Source of the DNA: Curtobacterium sp. TC1 | Lineage (GTDB): Bacteria; Actinomycetota; Actinomycetes; Actinomycetales; Microbacteriaceae | Direction: 5' to 3' | Length of the DNA stretch: 64,000 nt | Assembly (NCBI RefSeq): GCF_019844075.1 | Contig: NZ_CP081964.1 | Span: 3,782,001-3,846,000 of the forward strand | Part shown: one piece after another, positions 51,421-59,777 of the stretch | Layout of the letters: each line of letters begins with the position of its first letter | How positions within the stretch are numbered: position 1 is the first letter of the stretch | Made by a program: the position numbers and the translations under genes | Notes under the pieces: model-generated | What the model saw: only the letters and a program-made list of their open reading frames with translations | Databases searched by the model: none | What the model was told of the DNA's origin: nothing

Positions 51421-52056
51421 CTACTGGATGATCGAGGCGACCTGCACGGCGAGACGCTCTCGCGCCGCTGTGCTCTCGGACCCGGTCGCGGCCTTCCCGC
51501 ACCAGGTCCAAGCGCCGCACCACAGCGCTACGGAGACAACGACCGCTACCGCTGCAGTCGCTACCGCGGCGTTGTGTGCGCCGACCGCCGCGTACGCGAC
51601 GCACACCACCGCGACGCCGCACCGACCGCTCCCCTGTGCTGACGGAAGAGCCGCAGGGTCGACACCCTCCGCCTCCATCTGCTTGCGTGTGTGATCGACG
51701 ACGATCACACCGAGCTCGGCGGAAGCCGTCTGGACGCGATACACATTCCCGCTCCTGAGACCCTGCAGGACGGGCCGCAGACGTTCCTTCTCGGCGGACA
51801 ACACCTCCGAGCTGGCTGCGCGCGCTTTCGCGCGGTAGCCATCAACGTCGAAATCGTCTGACACGAGTACGTCGGTCCCGACCTCAGTGCCCAGTCGCCC
51901 GGCGAGATCGCCAGCGCCGAATGCAAGCGCGTTCACGATCTCCACGTCAGACGGTCCGGCCGCCACCGAGGACGGGGCACCAGTCGCTGGACTGGTGCCG
52001 ACCAGGCTCCCGGCCAGGAGGACCGCTGCTGCAAAGCTGGCAAGTGAGTGCTTCAT
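51421..52056 (-). CDS. sdpC: SdpC-family peptide toxin precursor
   Basis: 211-aa precursor. A Sec signal peptide (residues 1-27, cleaved near ATGA-PSS) is followed by LAFGAGDLAGRLG, matching the conserved FGQGEVGKLI of SdpC, and a charged helical linker. The toxin-like part begins at about C146: CGVAVVC, with C146 and C152 spaced six apart as in SDP (C141, C147), then a hydrophobic stretch to C180; a second CGAWTWC pair (C180, C186) is extra. By family it is cleaved to a membrane-active peptide that kills related cells. ATG 52056 has AAAGGA 6 nt upstream, unlike the leaderless genes around it. Confidence 0.88.
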   Translation of the reverse strand: MKHSLASFAAAVLLAGSLVGTSPATGAPSSVAAGPSDVEIVNALAFGAGDLAGRLGTEVGTDVLVSDDFDVDGYRAKARAASSEVLSAEKERLRPVLQGLRSGNVYRVQTASAELGVIVVDHTRKQMEAEGVDPAALPSAQGSGRCGVAVVCVAYAAVGAHNAAVATAAVAVVVSVALWCGAWTWCGKAATGSESTAARERLAVQVASIIQ

Positions 52057-52139
52057 CGCATTCCTTTCGTCAATGCGAGAACACTGGCATACATATGTCA
52101 CCGACACAATGTTCACCCTGGATCGGCCGGTTGCAGGCC
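52057..52139 (-). promoter_or_regulatory. sdp operon leader and promoter region
   Basis: 83-bp gap upstream of sdpC. An SD (AAAGGA) and a palindromic ACATATGT (52091-52098) stand out; base composition is markedly richer in A/T than the neighbourhood. No regulator gene (SdpR) is adjacent. Exact -10/-35 are unclear: TATGTA at 52092-52097 or the hexamer TCGCAT are weak options. Confidence 0.4.
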
Positions 52140-52415
52140 TCACCGGCCGGGAGAGCCGCCTCGCACCGCCGCAACACTCCGGCGAGAGCGCTGGAGGATG
52201 ACGAGACCGACGGTCACCCCGACCGCGGCCATGAAGGGGGTCAGGAACCACGCGATGACGATCGGGACGGCCCGCTCAACCGGTGCTTCGACGCGGAGCA
52301 TCAACGACAGGGCGACGATCGGCAGCGTGAGCGTGGCCACCCAGCAGACCACCGCCAGCACGGTGAGCAGCACAGCGGCACCCTGGTGGTCTGACCTTCG
52401 GTACGGAGTCGTCAC
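52140..52415 (-). CDS. small two-helix membrane protein
   Basis: 91-aa protein with two hydrophobic helices (about 15-37 and 50-72): VLLTVLAVVCWVATLTLPIV and PIVIAWFLTPFMAAVGVTVG; short basic ends. It lies between the polymerase gene and sdpC, same direction, 26 bp after the polymerase stop. GTG 52415 is the only plausible start. It could be a second immunity candidate or an unrelated co-transcribed gene. Not recognised. Confidence 0.55.
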   Translation of the reverse strand: MTTPYRRSDHQGAAVLLTVLAVVCWVATLTLPIVALSLMLRVEAPVERAVPIVIAWFLTPFMAAVGVTVGLVILQRSRRSVAAVRGGSPGR

Positions 52416-52441
52416 GACACCATGGAACCAGGCCCGGTCGG

Positions 52442-54127
52442 TCAGTCCTTCGCCTCGGAGTACGCGCCCACCACCGCGACCGACAGCGGGAACGTCACCG
52501 GGAACTCCTGGAACAGCAGGCGTCCGGCATCGACCGCGGCCTCGCGGATCTGCGTCGCCACCCACTCGGCGTGCTCCTCCGGCGCGTGCACCACGATCTC
52601 GTCGTGCACGAAGAACACCAGGTGCGGGCCGTCCGTCACCGCCCCGGGGAACCGTGCGGTGAGCCGGGAACGCAGTGATCCCATCCACGCGAGTGCCCAC
52701 TCGGCCGCGGTCCCCTGCACCACGAAGTTCCGGGTGAACCGCCCCCAGCTCCGGGCCCGCGACTCGACGGCACGCTGCATCGCCGGGGTCCCCTCGACCG
52801 TGTAGGCCTGGTTCCGCGCCTCGAACCACGACGCCTCCGGCACGGGCGACGTCCGCCCGAGCAACGTCGTCACGGGTTCGCCGCGCTCCCCCGCCCGAGC
52901 GGCGCGTTCGACCAGGTCCAGCGCGCGCGGGAACGCCCGCACCAGGCGCGGGACGAGCCGTCCGCCCTCGCCCTGGGTGGCGCCGTACATCGCGCCGAGC
53001 ATGGCCACCTTCGCCTGCTGCCGGGTCTCGACGGCGCCCGAGGCCACGACGCCGTCGTACAGGTCGCGCCCGTCGCCGGCGGCGGCCATCGCCCGGTCAC
53101 CGGCCATCGCCGCGAGCACGCGCGGCTCCAGCTGTGCAGCGTCGGCCACGACGAGCTTCCAGCCGGGGTCCGCGACGACGGCCCCGCGGATGCCCTTCGG
53201 CAACTGCATCGCTCCCCCGCCGTCGGCCGCCCAGCGCCCGGTCACGACGCCGCCGACCACGTACTTCGGGTGGAACCGGCCGTCGCGCACCCAGTCGTCG
53301 AGCCACGTCCACCCGTTCGCCGTCAGGAGCCGTGCGAGTCGCTTGTACTCGAGCAGCGGCTCGATGACGGGGTGCTCGATCTCCTGCAGTTCCCACTTGC
53401 GGGTGCTCGTCACCATGAGCCCGGCACGGCGCAGCGATCGCAGGACGTCGGCCGGCGAGTCCGGGTTGAGCGTCGGGTCGTCGAGGCGCTCGCGCACGAC
53501 GGCGGCGATCTCCTCGAGCCGCCGCGGTCGCACACCGTAGGGCACACGCGGCCCGAGCGTCTCCTCGAGCAGCCGCTCGTGGACGTCGGCGCGCCACGGC
53601 AGGCCGGCGTGCAGCATCTCCGCTGCGACGAGGGCTCCGGCGGACTCGGCGGTCGTCAGCAGCCGGAGCGCGCCGGGTGCCGTCGACCCCGCGACCGCCG
53701 CGAGCTGCGCCCGGAACTCGGCGACCGGGTCGAGGTCGTCGTCCGGCTCCGACGCGGTGAACAAGGCGTCGTCGAAGAGCTGTGCCTGCGTCGGCCGGAC
53801 GACCCGGACCTCGGCCGCCGGAGCGTCGAGCGCGTCCGCCGGTGCCGCCGCGAGTGCGGAACCACGCGCAGCCAGCGCGGCGCGCAGGATCCGTCGGCAC
53901 AACCGCAGGTCGACGCAGCGGCCCACGCGCCCACCGGAGGCGAGGACGGCCGGGTACCAGCGTGCGGTGTCGTCCCAGACCCAGCGCACGCCCGGTGCGT
54001 CGTGCGCGGCGACGAAGGCCGGGAGGCCCGGCTCGTCCAGGCGGATCGGCTCGCCGTCAGCGGTCCCCGCGTCGGTCAGGGGCGTCGCGAGGACGCCGCC
54101 GTCGACGCGGCGGAGGACGAGGTGCAC
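52442..54127 (-). CDS. family A DNA polymerase (3'-5' exonuclease-like/polymerase)
   Basis: 561-aa protein. The C-terminal two thirds are a PolA polymerase: motif A DAAQLEPRVLAAMAGD, motif B RQQAKVAMLGAMYGATQGEG, motif C FFVHDEIVVHAP. The N-terminal part is a degenerate exonuclease-like region without a clear DxE/DxxxD set, and there is no 5' nuclease domain. Actinobacteria carry this shorter bifunctional-type polymerase beside normal PolA; it may act in repair. GTG 54127 follows CATGAT by 6 nt. A CCGGGAGGCCCGG copy lies inside the gene (54019-54031). Confidence 0.88.
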   Translation of the reverse strand: MHLVLRRVDGGVLATPLTDAGTADGEPIRLDEPGLPAFVAAHDAPGVRWVWDDTARWYPAVLASGGRVGRCVDLRLCRRILRAALAARGSALAAAPADALDAPAAEVRVVRPTQAQLFDDALFTASEPDDDLDPVAEFRAQLAAVAGSTAPGALRLLTTAESAGALVAAEMLHAGLPWRADVHERLLEETLGPRVPYGVRPRRLEEIAAVVRERLDDPTLNPDSPADVLRSLRRAGLMVTSTRKWELQEIEHPVIEPLLEYKRLARLLTANGWTWLDDWVRDGRFHPKYVVGGVVTGRWAADGGGAMQLPKGIRGAVVADPGWKLVVADAAQLEPRVLAAMAGDRAMAAAGDGRDLYDGVVASGAVETRQQAKVAMLGAMYGATQGEGGRLVPRLVRAFPRALDLVERAARAGERGEPVTTLLGRTSPVPEASWFEARNQAYTVEGTPAMQRAVESRARSWGRFTRNFVVQGTAAEWALAWMGSLRSRLTARFPGAVTDGPHLVFFVHDEIVVHAPEEHAEWVATQIREAAVDAGRLLFQEFPVTFPLSVAVVGAYSEAKD

Positions 54128-54175
54128 GGGACGATCATGCCGTGCCCCACCGTCACTGGTTGACGGGGTGGCGGT

Positions 54176-54382
54176 TCAGGCGCGCTTCGGACCGCCGGGG
54201 CGCACGGCTGCGGTGTCGGCGACGTCGATGCGCACGTCGCCGTCCTCGGCGCGGGACACCTCGACCCGGGGGTCGGCGTCGTGCGCGTCGGACCCGGACA
54301 TGCGTCGGAAGGTGTCCTGGCGTCGTTCCTCGAACGTCATGTCCACGCCGTCGTCGAGGTGGTCGTGGTCGGGCTTCGTCAT
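54176..54382 (-). CDS. small hypothetical protein
   Basis: 68-aa hydrophilic protein: MTKPDHDHLDDGVDMTFEER, RRMSGSDAHDADPR, and a terminal VADTAAVRPGGPKRA. Not recognised. ATG 54382 follows TACCGT by 7 nt, so it is probably expressed from its own leaderless promoter. Confidence 0.55.
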   Translation of the reverse strand: MTKPDHDHLDDGVDMTFEERRQDTFRRMSGSDAHDADPRVEVSRAEDGDVRIDVADTAAVRPGGPKRA

Positions 54383-54416
54383 GCGCTGCACGGTACGCGC
54401 TGACGGCTCCGCGCGA

Positions 54417-55187
54417 TCAGACGGATGCGGTCCCGGTCCGTTCGGTCCAGTGCGCCCCGGCCGCCCACCGGTCGAGGACCGCCCGGGGCAGGCGACCGGA
54501 CGCGTTCGAGGCCCGAGCTGTGGCCAGCGGCACGCCGAACACGAACTTCGCCACGCTCTCGTCGCCCTCGGCGCCGTCGTGCGGGCCGGGCGGTGCGAGC
54601 CGGAACCGTCGGGCGAAGCGCACCAGGTTCGCCTCGGGACCGAGCACCGCGGCCAGGCCGGGGTCGAGGATCCACGAGCGGCACTGCCACCGCTCGGCGG
54701 CGAGCGCCGGCGCGAGGGCTCGCAGGACCTCCGGCGCGCGGGCGAACGACCGGTCGCAGGCGTCCGGGTCGAGCGGCCCGGTCTCCGGGACGTGGACGCC
54801 CCAGGCCGGCCGGCCGTCCGGCAGGCGGTCGCCGAGTTCGTACTGGAGGCGCCCCACGGCCACCACGCGACCGGTCGCCACCGAGACGAGCCAGTCCACC
54901 CCCGTGCCACGCAGGCCGTACCGGTCGAGTTTCCGGTGGACGTCGGCGACGGACGCCTCGGCCAGGCTGCGCGGGAGCCCCCGCGCCTCGAGCGCCACGG
55001 CGTTGCCGGGTACGGCCGCGCGGAACGCGGCGACCAGCAGGGCGTCCCGCTGTGCGGGGTCCGCGTCGGCGACGGTGGCGGCCAGTGCGGCCGCCACCGT
55101 GGCGGAGTCGTCCGGCGACCCCACGGCGGCGGCGAGGACCGCGACGGACGCGGGACGGGCCTCCTGGCCGGGGGTGTCGGCGGTCAC
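54417..55187 (-). CDS. acyltransferase-like protein (two-part GNAT type)
   Basis: 256-aa protein with an N-terminal helical part and a C-terminal GNAT-like part: VAVGRLQYELGDRLPDGRPAWGVHVPETGPLDPDACDRSFARAPEVL in pattern, CRSWILDPGLAAVLGPEANLVRFARRF. It belongs to the NAT_N/GNAT_C group that often ends actinobacterial sugar ABC operons. GTG 55187 overlaps the permease stop (GTGA), so it is the last gene of this operon. Role unknown; it may modify the imported sugar. Confidence 0.75.
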   Translation of the reverse strand: MTADTPGQEARPASVAVLAAAVGSPDDSATVAAALAATVADADPAQRDALLVAAFRAAVPGNAVALEARGLPRSLAEASVADVHRKLDRYGLRGTGVDWLVSVATGRVVAVGRLQYELGDRLPDGRPAWGVHVPETGPLDPDACDRSFARAPEVLRALAPALAAERWQCRSWILDPGLAAVLGPEANLVRFARRFRLAPPGPHDGAEGDESVAKFVFGVPLATARASNASGRLPRAVLDRWAAGAHWTERTGTASV

Positions 55188-56044
55188 TTCAGACCGGACG
55201 AGGCGAGCCCGTCCATCACCCGCCGCTGCAGGACGACGAACATGATGAGCACCGGGGCCATGGCCATCAGGCTCGCGGCCATGAGCACCGGGTAGTCGAT
55301 CGTCCGGTCGCTCGACAGCGTCGCGAGGCCGGCCGCGAGGGGCATGTCCTCGGCACGCGTCGAGACCACGAGCGGCCAGAGGAGCTCGTTCCACGACCAC
55401 AGCACGGTCGTGATCGCGAGCACGCTGATCGAGGGACGGGCGAGTGGCAGCATGATCCGCCAGAACGTCTGGAACGGGTTGGCGCCGTCCATGCGCGCAG
55501 CCTCTTCCAGCTCGGGCGGCATGTTCAGGAACGCCGTCCGCATCAGGAAGGTGCCGAACGCGCTGAACAGCCCCGGTGCGACGATCCCCATCAGGGTGTC
55601 GAGCCATCCGAGCCCCTGCACGATCTGGTACTGCGAGATCAGGTACACCTGCGACGGCACCAGCAGGATCGACAGCACGATCGCGAGCAGGACCGCCCGG
55701 CCCCGGAACCGCATGCGGGCGAAGGCGTAGCCGGCGAGCGTGCAGAGCACGATCTGCGCCAGCGTGCGGATGATCGTGACGTACACGGACGTGCCGAGCT
55801 GGCTGAGGAACGGCAGGCGCTCGAACACCTGCGCGTAGTTCTGCCACTGCAGCTCTCCCGGCCAGAACGTCGGGGTGACGGACTGCACCTGGGCGTTCGT
55901 GGACAGCGACATGATGATCTGCCACACGAACGGGAACGCCATCGCGAAGCCGCCGACGCCGAGGACGACGTGGATCCACCAGTGGCTGCCGCCGCGGCGG
56001 CCGGGCCGGCGTGCGGCCCGTGGCGGTGTGACGGTTGCGGTCAT
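55184..56044 (-). CDS. sugar ABC transporter permease, MalG type
   Basis: 286-aa inner-membrane component with six helices and the EAA loop EEAARMDGANPFQTFWRIMLPLARP that contacts the ATPase. ATG 56044 overlaps the stop of the other permease. No ATPase gene is in the operon, so a shared MsiK-like ATPase is likely, as in many actinobacterial CUT1 systems. Confidence 0.93.
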   Translation of the reverse strand: MTATVTPPRAARRPGRRGGSHWWIHVVLGVGGFAMAFPFVWQIIMSLSTNAQVQSVTPTFWPGELQWQNYAQVFERLPFLSQLGTSVYVTIIRTLAQIVLCTLAGYAFARMRFRGRAVLLAIVLSILLVPSQVYLISQYQIVQGLGWLDTLMGIVAPGLFSAFGTFLMRTAFLNMPPELEEAARMDGANPFQTFWRIMLPLARPSISVLAITTVLWSWNELLWPLVVSTRAEDMPLAAGLATLSSDRTIDYPVLMAASLMAMAPVLIMFVVLQRRVMDGLASSGLK

Positions 56045-57033
56045 GCCTGCACCCACTTCCGTTGGACGCGGAACTGCACGAGCGTGACGATGCCGATGAG
56101 CAGGAAGATCACCATGGCGATCGCGGCCGCGAAGCCCTTGTCGTTGTCGATGAACCCGGCGCTGTAGAAGTAGAAGACGAGCGACATCGTCTTCGGGATC
56201 ACCGGGTTGGTGCTGCCGAGGATGGCGTAGAGCAGGTCGAACAGCTGGAAGCTCGAGATCGTCGTGACGATGACCACGAAGAAGATGCTCGGGCTGAGCA
56301 GCGGGACCGTGACGGAACGGAACTGCCGCCAGCGACTCGCGCCGTCGAGTTCGGCGGCCTCGTACAGCTCCGGGGGGATGTCCTTGAGACCCGCGCCGAG
56401 GATGATCATCGAGAACCCGAGGGACGACCACAGGCCGACGAAGCTCACCGCGACGAGCGCGAACCCGGGCGTGGAGATCCAGTACGGACCGTCGATGCCG
56501 AACAGTCCGATGAACCAGTTCACGATGCCGTAGTCGCCGTTGAACATGATGCGCCAGACGAGGGCGATCGCGGCCGGCATGGCGACGTAGGGCAGGAAGA
56601 AGAGGACCCGGTAGAACTGCGCGAACCGCAGGCCCGGGGTGTTCAGCAGACTGGCGAGCCAGACCGCGATCGGGATGCCGGCCAGGACGATGACCGTGTA
56701 GACGATCGTGTTGAGCAGCGATTGGTACAGCTGCGGGTCACCGGCGAGGCGGACGTAGTTGGCGACGCCGCTGAACGTCGCCCCGCCGAACACGCCCCAG
56801 CTGGTGAACGAGTACCAGAACGTCTGGATGATCGGCCAGATGTAGAACGTACCGACGCCGATGAGCAGCGGCAGGACGAACAGCCACGGCCACCAGCCGT
56901 CCGTCCGTCGGGGTGCGCGCGTGCCGCCGGCCGTCGGGCCGGGGGCGCCCCGCCCGGACGACCGCGTCGTCCGGGCGTGGGCGGAGGCGGCCTGCGGCCG
57001 CTCGGTGTTGATCGTCATCGGCTCGGGACTCAC
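56041..57033 (-). CDS. sugar ABC transporter permease, MalF type
   Basis: 330-aa CUT1 permease, six helices after a long basic N-terminal region, with the EAA loop YEAAELDGASRWRQFRSVTVPLL. GTG 57033 is preferred because its TGA overlap with the binding-protein gene (GTGA) is the rule in this genome and AAGGA lies 3 nt upstream; the ATG at 57018 is an alternative. Confidence 0.9.
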   Translation of the reverse strand: MSPEPMTINTERPQAASAHARTTRSSGRGAPGPTAGGTRAPRRTDGWWPWLFVLPLLIGVGTFYIWPIIQTFWYSFTSWGVFGGATFSGVANYVRLAGDPQLYQSLLNTIVYTVIVLAGIPIAVWLASLLNTPGLRFAQFYRVLFFLPYVAMPAAIALVWRIMFNGDYGIVNWFIGLFGIDGPYWISTPGFALVAVSFVGLWSSLGFSMIILGAGLKDIPPELYEAAELDGASRWRQFRSVTVPLLSPSIFFVVIVTTISSFQLFDLLYAILGSTNPVIPKTMSLVFYFYSAGFIDNDKGFAAAIAMVIFLLIGIVTLVQFRVQRKWVQA

Positions 57034-58355
57034 TGTTCCTTGGCGAGGGCGGCGTCCATCTTCTGCGCGAGCTGCTTCGCGACGTCGTCGACCGGGGTCG
57101 AACCGTCGAAGGCGTTCGGCAGGAGGTTGGTCTCGAGGGTGTTCCAGGCGGCGGTGTTCTTCGACACCGGCAGGGGCTTGGCGTAGTCGACGGCGTCGAG
57201 GAACACCTGCAGGTCGGCGTCCGGCATCGTCTTCGTGAAGGCGGACTGCGTGCCCTCGTAGGCGGGGATGACGGCGCCCATGTCGCCCTGCTGCTGCTGG
57301 GCGGTCTCGCCGGCGAGGTAGACCTGGAGCGCCTGCGCCGCGGCCTTGTTCTTGCTCGCCTCGGACACGACGTTCGAGACACCGTGGATGACGGTCGCCT
57401 GCTCCTTGCCCTTCGGCAGGGGGTACACGACGACGTCCTTCTCCATCGCGGTGCCGGTCAGGGCCGAGCGGAACCAGCTGCCGCCCTGGTACATCGCGAG
57501 CTTGCCCGACGTGAACCACTGGTCGGCGGTGGTGTCGGTGAGCTGCTTGATCGAGGGCGAAGCGCCCGAGTCGATCAGGTCCGTCCAGAACTGCAGGCCC
57601 GCTTCCGAGGCCTTCGAGGCGTACTCGGACTTCGTGCCGTCGGCGTTCACGACCGATCCCCCGGCCTGGAAGATCGTGTCGTAGTAGGTCGTCTGGCCGT
57701 CCATGCCGCCGGCAGCGCCGTACGCGCCGTCGGCCTCGAGCTTCTTGCTGAGCTCGGCGCCGGTCTCCTGGAAGTCGTCCCAGGTCCAGTCCTTCGACGG
57801 CAGGTCCATGCCGGCTTTCTCGAACAGGGCCTTGTTCACCCAGACGCCGATGGTGTCGAAGTCCTTCGGCACGCCGTACTGGGTGTCGTCGTACGTGTAC
57901 AGGTCGTTCAGCGCGCTCGAGTACTTCGCGGGGTCGATGTCTCCGGCCTTGATCTCGCCGGTGATCGGCGCGAGCTTGCCGTTGGCCGCGTACAGCTGGA
58001 AGTTGGGGCCGTTCATCCAGAACAGGTCGGGAAGCGTGTTGCTCGAGCCCTGGGTCTGCAGCTTCGTCCAGTAGTTGGCGAACGGCGTGACGTCGACGCT
58101 GACCTTGATGTCCGGGTACTCCTCGTTGAAGCCCTTGAGGTTGGCCTTGATCGCCTTGACCTGGTTCTCGTCCCAGACGGCGTACGTCAGGTTCGCCTTG
58201 GTGTCCTTCGCGGCAGCGGTGTAGTCACCGCCGGAGCTCGACGCCCCGGAGGACGTGGAGCACCCGGCGAGGAGTGCGGCCGCGCCGAGCGCGGCGACGG
58301 CGCCGACGAGGATCCGGCGGACGCCGGTCCCTCGGGCGGGGATGTGTGCGGTCAT
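57030..58355 (-). CDS. sugar-binding lipoprotein of the ABC transporter
   Basis: 441-aa extracellular solute-binding protein family 1. It has an N-terminal signal with lipobox LLAGC (Cys anchor near residue 31), then LTYAVWDENQVKAIKANLKGFNEEYPDIKV typical of CUT1 binding proteins, and FDTIGVWVNKALFEKAG. ATG 58355 has AAAGGA at about 6-8 nt. Upstream is the Gfo oxidoreductase. Ligand unknown; with the neighbours an amino sugar or its glycoside is likely. Confidence 0.93.
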   Translation of the reverse strand: MTAHIPARGTGVRRILVGAVAALGAAALLAGCSTSSGASSSGGDYTAAAKDTKANLTYAVWDENQVKAIKANLKGFNEEYPDIKVSVDVTPFANYWTKLQTQGSSNTLPDLFWMNGPNFQLYAANGKLAPITGEIKAGDIDPAKYSSALNDLYTYDDTQYGVPKDFDTIGVWVNKALFEKAGMDLPSKDWTWDDFQETGAELSKKLEADGAYGAAGGMDGQTTYYDTIFQAGGSVVNADGTKSEYASKASEAGLQFWTDLIDSGASPSIKQLTDTTADQWFTSGKLAMYQGGSWFRSALTGTAMEKDVVVYPLPKGKEQATVIHGVSNVVSEASKNKAAAQALQVYLAGETAQQQQGDMGAVIPAYEGTQSAFTKTMPDADLQVFLDAVDYAKPLPVSKNTAAWNTLETNLLPNAFDGSTPVDDVAKQLAQKMDAALAKEQ

Positions 58356-58378
58356 CGGGAGGTCCTTTCGCACGGCCG

Positions 58379-59629
58379 TCAGGAACCGACGGTCTGGGCG
58401 GGGTGGGTGGGGTGCGGAGCGGGTCGTGTGGAGGGTGTGGCGGGCCGGCTGAAGTGCGCGATCGTCTCGGTCGGCAGCGGCGGGACGTCGATCGGGACGG
58501 AGCCGGTCCGCAGCGAGCGGGTCGCCAGGGCACCGGCGGCGACCGCGGCGCGCGCCGCGATCGGGGACAGCTCCGTCGGTTCGCCGAGGGCGACGGACCG
58601 CAGGAACTCGGTCATGGTGATCAGGTCGGCGTCGGCGTGGCCGTCCTCGACGCCGTCGATCGGGTACTCGCGGTCCCCCGCGGTGTCCCAGCCACGACGG
58701 TGCGTCCAGACCTTCACGACGCCACCGCCGGTGTCGCCGATGTTCTCGAGGCGGCCCTCGGTGCCGATGACCGTGTAGTTCCGCCAGTAGTCCGGGGTGA
58801 AGTGGCATTGCTCGTAACTGGCCTGCACGCCGTTGTCGAGCGTCATCATCACCATCGAGACGTCCTCGACGTCGACGACGGGGTTCAGCCCGGTCTGCGC
58901 GAGCGGCGGCCAGTTGTCGTGGGAGAACCAGTCCCCCATCAGCTCGCCGCTGCGGTCCCTCCGGTCGGTGACGTCGCCGTAGACCGACAGCGACCCCATG
59001 CCCACGACGCGGCTGGTGTCCCCGCCGCCGAGCGCGTGGATGACGTCCAGGTCGTGGCTGGCCTTCTGCAGGAGCAGCGAGTTGACGTTCGCGCGGTCGG
59101 CGTGCCAGTCCTTGAAGTAGTAGTCCCCGCCGTTGCCGACGAAGTGCCGGCACCAGACGGCCTTGACCTCGCCGATCTCGCCGCGGTCGACGATCTCGCG
59201 CATCAGGCGGACGACGGCCGCGTGACGGAAGTTGTGGCCGACGTAGAGCGGGGTGCCCGTCTCGGCGGCGGTGTTGAGGACCGCGTCGGCGTCCTCGACC
59301 GTGATCGCGAGGGGCTTCTCGAGGTAGACGGCGATGCCCGCGCGGAGCAGGTCGATCGCGATCTCGGCGTGCGTCCGGTCCGGGGTGGTCACGATCGCGG
59401 CGTCGACCTGGCCGGTGAGGTCCCGGTGGTGCTCGACCACCAACGCGTCGGGGTACTCGGCCCGCCCGCGCTCGCGGCCCGCTGCGGTGACGTCCGCCAC
59501 GGCGACGACCTGCGCCCGCAGTGCCGGTTCCGCGGCGACCGCCTCGGCGACGTGCCGTGCGATGGCGGACCGCTGGCCCATGCCGATCACCGCGACGCGG
59601 AGTTTCCCGTTGTCAACGCCCATGCTCAT
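58379..59629 (-). CDS. Gfo/Idh/MocA-family oxidoreductase
   Basis: 416-aa NAD(P)-dependent oxidoreductase. Rossmann part: LRVAVIGMGQRSAIARHVAEA, VAVADV, IVTTPDRTHAEIAIDLLRAGIAVYLEKPLAITV (the EKP lysine). C-terminal: VNSLLLQKASHDLDVIHALGG, with H and D of the HxxD motif. Family members act on sugars or glycosides, for example hydrolysing N-acetyl-hexosaminides by a redox mechanism; which one is not clear. ATG 59629 is preceded by AAGGGAG. First gene of the operon with the ABC transporter. Confidence 0.9.
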   Translation of the reverse strand: MSMGVDNGKLRVAVIGMGQRSAIARHVAEAVAAEPALRAQVVAVADVTAAGRERGRAEYPDALVVEHHRDLTGQVDAAIVTTPDRTHAEIAIDLLRAGIAVYLEKPLAITVEDADAVLNTAAETGTPLYVGHNFRHAAVVRLMREIVDRGEIGEVKAVWCRHFVGNGGDYYFKDWHADRANVNSLLLQKASHDLDVIHALGGGDTSRVVGMGSLSVYGDVTDRRDRSGELMGDWFSHDNWPPLAQTGLNPVVDVEDVSMVMMTLDNGVQASYEQCHFTPDYWRNYTVIGTEGRLENIGDTGGGVVKVWTHRRGWDTAGDREYPIDGVEDGHADADLITMTEFLRSVALGEPTELSPIAARAAVAAGALATRSLRTGSVPIDVPPLPTETIAHFSRPATPSTRPAPHPTHPAQTVGS

Positions 59630-59777
59630 CTCGCTCCCTTGCGTGATTGTGACGCCAATGATGCCGAATCGATCATGAATGCACAATAGGCGCTCACGGA
59701 TCGCTCATGGGTCCACGGCGGGAGGGTTTTACACGATCGAAACGTCGCGCCCGGGATCCGGGCGCTCGTCCGCCTGC
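59630..59777. promoter_or_regulatory. promoter of the transporter operon and DeoR terminator hairpin
   Basis: Upstream of the Gfo gene lie A/T-rich blocks (about 59650-59695) with related repeats ATGATGCCGAATCGATCATG, likely DeoR sites. Next to the DeoR stop, GCGCCCGG (59747-59754) and CCGGGCGC (59758-59765) form a hairpin with a 3-nt loop, followed by weak T's on the minus strand. Confidence 0.5.
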
